Shown here piece after piece: positions 5,963 to 8,657 of a DNA stretch of 8,657 nucleotides; position 1 is the stretch's first letter; the number at the start of each line of letters is the position of its first letter. Below the pieces are notes generated by a model that did no database searches, was not told the DNA's origin, and saw only the letters and a list, made by a program, of their open reading frames with translations. Made by a program: the position numbers and the translations under genes. The stretch lies in contig SDZP01000133.1 in assembly GCA_004144935.1 (NCBI GenBank), positions 1 to 8,657 of the forward strand, written 5' to 3'. The stretch comes from Caulobacteraceae bacterium. Lineage in GTDB: Bacteria > Pseudomonadota > Alphaproteobacteria > Caulobacterales > Caulobacteraceae.

Positions 5963-5966
5963 CCTG

Positions 5967-6803
5967 ATGAACTTCCCACGGCTCCCGGACTGGTCGATCT
6001 ACGGCGCCGTGGTCCTGGCGCTGGTGATCGCGTCGGTCGGTCGCCGCGAGAAGGCCGACGCCCCCGCCCCACCGCCGCCGGTGCCGGGCGAGGAGGGCGT
6101 GCCGCTGGGTCCCGCCTCCCCGTTCGACCCGGCCGTGGTGGTCGAGATGCAGGACAGACCGCAGCCAAGCAGCGGCACCGCCTTTTCCATTGCCGACCGC
6201 GGCGTCTGGATCACCGCCCGCCACGTGGTGGAGGGCTGCGGCCAGGTGGCCATCGTCGTCGCCGAGGGCCGCGGCGTCGCCACCCGGGTCAGCGTCGACA
6301 CGCAGGGCGACGCGGCCGTGCTGATCAGCGACGGCGGCGCGCCGGCCATGCCGGTCGTGTCTGCGGGCGACGCCCAGAAGCTGCGTCGCGGCGACCGGGC
6401 CTTCCATCCGGGCTTCCCGCAAGGCCAGGCCGGCGAGGTGACCTCCCGCCTGCTGGGCCGCGAGAACCTGGTGGTGCGCGGCCGGGGGGCCCGCACCGAG
6501 GCGGTGCTGGTCTGGGCCGAGGTCGGTCGCACCAACACCCTGAAGGGCCCGCTGTCGGGCCTGTCCGGCGCGCCGGCCCTGGATTCGGCCGGCCGGGTGA
6601 TCGGCGTCACCGTCGCCGAGGCCCCGCGCCGGGGCCGCATCTACACCACCACGCCGGAGACCCTGCTGGGGGCCATGGTCGCCGCCGGCCAGCCGGCTTC
6701 GCGCAGCGCCACCGGCGAGCCGGTCAATACCGAGAACTACGGCCGGGTGGCCGACGCCCTGCGCCGGGACCTGCGGGTGGCCCAGGTCGTCTGCCTGGCC
6801 TAG
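5967..6803 (+). CDS. Membrane-anchored trypsin-like serine protease
   Basis: The 278-residue product has a short N-terminus, one hydrophobic segment (about 11-24) and a Pro/Ala-rich linker (31-52). A chymotrypsin-fold protease domain of the HtrA-like trypsin_2 type follows, expected in the periplasm. The catalytic triad appears complete: His86 in TARHVVEG, Asp115 in DTQGDAAVL (compare DxxxDIAL of DegP), and Ser200 in SGLSGAPALDS. The Ser motif is GLSGAP rather than the common GNSGGP, a variation in the oxyanion-hole neighbourhood. There is no PDZ domain, so it is not a standard Deg protease. Cys91, just after the catalytic His, and Cys276, near the C-terminus, are the only cysteines and could form a disulfide. 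It is four bases downstream of the DUF350 gene, implying an operon. Its substrate is unknown. The TAG stop shares CTAG with the stop of the convergent transporter gene. Confidence 0.88.
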   Translation: MNFPRLPDWSIYGAVVLALVIASVGRREKADAPAPPPPVPGEEGVPLGPASPFDPAVVVEMQDRPQPSSGTAFSIADRGVWITARHVVEGCGQVAIVVAEGRGVATRVSVDTQGDAAVLISDGGAPAMPVVSAGDAQKLRRGDRAFHPGFPQGQAGEVTSRLLGRENLVVRGRGARTEAVLVWAEVGRTNTLKGPLSGLSGAPALDSAGRVIGVTVAEAPRRGRIYTTTPETLLGAMVAAGQPASRSATGEPVNTENYGRVADALRRDLRVAQVVCLA

Positions 6804-8657
6804 TCAGCCCCGTCCGCCACGGTTTCCGGCTTCGGCTGCCGGGCCGCGACATAGAAGACCAGCAGCATGCCGGCGAAGCCGACGAGGGTCGTGTAGACGT
6901 AGAAGACCAGATAGCCGACCCCGAGCGCCGCCGGGGTGACCTGACTCTTCTCCAGGGCGGCGGCATAGCTTTCCGGCGGGATGCCGCCCATCAGGCCGCG
7001 CAGGCCGGCGAAGACGCCGCCTCCCTCCGCCGCCTTGGCCGACTCCTCGACGATGCGGCCCGATTGGGTGGCCAGCAGCTTGCCGATCAGGGCGTAGAGG
7101 GAGCTGAACAGGGCGTACTGGGTGGCGGTGAAGCCGATGCTGGTCAGGCTGGACATGTAGGCGATCAGCGCCGTTCCGGCGAAGCCGCCGCCGATGTTGT
7201 CGGCGGCGATGGCGAACATGAAGGCGTAGATGCTGTGGCCCTCCATCGCCAGCCAGGCGAAGGCCAGGTTGCTGAGCGAGCCCAGGAAGGCTCCGATGAT
7301 CAGGGTGCGCATCAGGCCAAGCCTGAGCACCGACCAGCCGCCGAGCGAGACGCCGATGATCGACATCACCGCCCCGAACACTTTGCGCACCTCGGCGATC
7401 TCCGGCTTGGTGAAGCCGAGGTCGAGGTAGAAGGCCCCGTTGATGTTGATGACGAAGTCGCTGACCCGATAGAGGCAGATCAGGGCCAGGATGGCCCCGG
7501 CCAGCTTGCCGTAGCGGCCGAAAAACTCGACCAGCGGCTGGCCCAGGGCCGAGGACAGGTAGATGCCCGGCCGGGTGGCGACGCCCGGCACCGGCCAGGC
7601 GGCCAGGGCGATGGCCCCGAAGCCGAGGATGACCCCGGCCAGTTGCCACAGGGCCTTCCAGTCGCCCTTGAAGGCGGCCACGATCCAGGCCCCGCCGGCC
7701 TCCTCGCCGCCAAGCAGCCAGGCCGGCAGGGAGGCGTCGGCGGTCAGGCCGACCCCGAGCAGCAGGGCGCCGAGCAGCAGCAGCAGGCCGCGGATGATGT
7801 ATTCGACGACCTCCGGGGCCGGCCGGGCCGGCGTGTCGCCGGTATGGATGGGGCGGACGGCGTGGGCCTTCTCGCGCGGGGCGGCCAGCACGGCCAGCAC
7901 CCCGACGCCCATCAGGCCGGCCATCACCGCATAGGAGATGTGCCAGTCGAAGACCTCGGCCAGGATCAGCGGCACGGTGCCGGCGATGACCATCGAGACG
8001 CGGTAGCCCCACTGGTAGGCGGCGGCCATGGCGCCCTGTTTCTCGGTCTCCACCGCCTCGATGCGCCAGGCGTCGATGACGATGTCCTGGTTGGCCACGA
8101 AGAAGCCGACGAGAACGGCGAAGGCGGCAAGGGTGACCAGGTTCTGGGCCGGGTTGAGGCCGGAAATCATCCACAGGCCGAGGATGATGACGGCCTGCGA
8201 GACCAGCATCCAGGAGCGGCGGTGGCCCAGCCAGTTGGTCAGGAACGGCACCGAGGTGCGGTCGACGATGGGGGCCCAGAGGAACTTCAGAGCGCTGAAC
8301 AGGGTGGCCAGGGTGAAGAAGCCGATGACCTTCAGGCTGATGCCCTCGTCGCGCAGCCAGACCGACAGGGTGTCAAAGATCAGCAGGCCGGGCAGGCCGG
8401 CGGCGAAACCGAGGAAGAACATCACCGTGACGCTGCGGATGTCGCGCACGCCGCCATCCTGATCGATGGTCGGGGGTCCAAAGCCGTTGGCGCCGGCGAC
8501 GCCGGGACGCAGGCCAAGATCCCAGATGAGCCAGGCCCAGCCCAGGACCGGCACGAGGGCGGCCAGCAGCCACCAGCCGCTGCGCCCCCGGTCGTGGCAG
8601 CGCTTCACCCCGATGGCGACCAAGGGCCAGACAAGGCCGACGGCGATGATCCAGGGC
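6800..8657 (-). CDS. DUF805-AmpG-like MFS transporter fusion, 5' end outside window
   Basis: The frame is open from the right edge, so the start is not visible. Residues below are numbered from the TTG codon at 8623. The beginning, about 8656-8470, has the C-terminal half of a DUF805 membrane domain: a helix, KRCHDRGRSGWWLL (7-20), a second helix and RPGVAGANGFGPP (39-51). From residue 59 the protein is a major facilitator of the AmpG type. TM1 holds FFLGFAAGLPGLLIF (69-83). A motif-A-like loop, APIVDR...LGHRRSW (117-138), then NQDIVIDAW (178-186) and LYRVSDF (384-390) follow. It has more hydrophobic segments than a 12-helix transporter, including extra ones at about 275-345, as known for AmpG. 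AmpG imports anhydromuropeptides from peptidoglycan recycling; the substrate here is inferred only. In-frame GTG at 8449 could serve as an internal start giving a 549-residue transporter. Confidence 0.85.
   Translation of the reverse strand, partial: PWIIAVGLVWPLVAIGVKRCHDRGRSGWWLLAALVPVLGWAWLIWDLGLRPGVAGANGFGPPTIDQDGGVRDIRSVTVMFFLGFAAGLPGLLIFDTLSVWLRDEGISLKVIGFFTLATLFSALKFLWAPIVDRTSVPFLTNWLGHRRSWMLVSQAVIILGLWMISGLNPAQNLVTLAAFAVLVGFFVANQDIVIDAWRIEAVETEKQGAMAAAYQWGYRVSMVIAGTVPLILAEVFDWHISYAVMAGLMGVGVLAVLAAPREKAHAVRPIHTGDTPARPAPEVVEYIIRGLLLLLGALLLGVGLTADASLPAWLLGGEEAGGAWIVAAFKGDWKALWQLAGVILGFGAIALAAWPVPGVATRPGIYLSSALGQPLVEFFGRYGKLAGAILALICLYRVSDFVININGAFYLDLGFTKPEIAEVRKVFGAVMSIIGVSLGGWSVLRLGLMRTLIIGAFLGSLSNLAFAWLAMEGHSIYAFMFAIAADNIGGGFAGTALIAYMSSLTSIGFTATQYALFSSLYALIGKLLATQSGRIVEESAKAAEGGGVFAGLRGLMGGIPPESYAAALEKSQVTPAALGVGYLVFYVYTTLVGFAGMLLVFYVAARQPKPETVADGAD
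8449..8461 (-). promoter_or_regulatory. Possible internal start of the transporter part
   Basis: On the minus strand CAGGA (8457-8461) lies seven bases before an in-frame GTG (8449-8447). That codon is exactly where the DUF805 part ends and the AmpG-like part (RDIRSVTVMFFLGFAAG) begins. Spacing and position fit a real initiation site. The transporter could therefore be made alone, or the two parts could once have been separate genes. Confidence 0.35.

Noticed and set aside
6804..8174. 456-residue minus-strand frame overlapping the transporter
   Set aside because: Arg/Gly/Pro-rich shadow one frame off the transporter, with no membrane segments or family features.

Overview
The window is GC-rich (roughly 70% or more by eye) and gene-dense, with strong G/C preference at third codon positions. 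Its genes look like an alphaproteobacterium, most plausibly the Caulobacterales (Caulobacter/Phenylobacterium/Brevundimonas type). The hints are Caulobacter-style -10 elements (GCTATAAG, GCTAAC), GANTC sites of the kind methylated by CcrM in two leader regions, and an RlmN, AsmA and AmpG-like set typical of that group. The taxon is inferred; no rRNA or other marker was available to test it.

Layout from left to right. The first bases carry a very strong Shine-Dalgarno match on the minus strand, possibly for a gene lying just beyond the left edge. A low-complexity, repeat-bearing lipoprotein gene (84-827, +) follows. It meets a ModA-like molybdate-binding protein gene (828-1580, -) stop-to-stop with no spacer. 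From the modA leader the strand switches. A 34-residue single-pass membrane protein with an excellent ribosome binding site (1683-1787) precedes a large AsmA-family envelope protein that appears to start at TTG (1859-4090). The 178-base gap after it holds a conspicuous palindromic inverted-repeat element and then a promoter for rlmN (4269-5450), the 23S rRNA/tRNA m2A methyltransferase. An 83-base gap with a candidate promoter leads to a tight two-gene unit: a DUF350 four-helix membrane protein (5534-5962) and, four bases later, a membrane-anchored trypsin-like protease (5967-6803). The right end is filled by a minus-strand AmpG-like transporter gene (6800 to the edge). Its frame continues upstream, without a stop, into a recognisable DUF805 domain.

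Most genes concern the envelope: lipoprotein, periplasmic binding protein, AsmA, DUF350, anchored protease and a possible muropeptide transporter. RlmN is a housekeeping RNA modification gene. I do not see a defence island, prophage, IS element, CRISPR array or tRNA. The most unusual items are the DUF805-transporter fusion with a possible internal start, the DUF350/protease pair, the paired palindromes upstream of rlmN, the 34-residue membrane protein, and a hairpin overlapping the AsmA ribosome binding site. Both convergent gene pairs have no intergenic space; one shares a four-base CTAG in which both stop codons lie.
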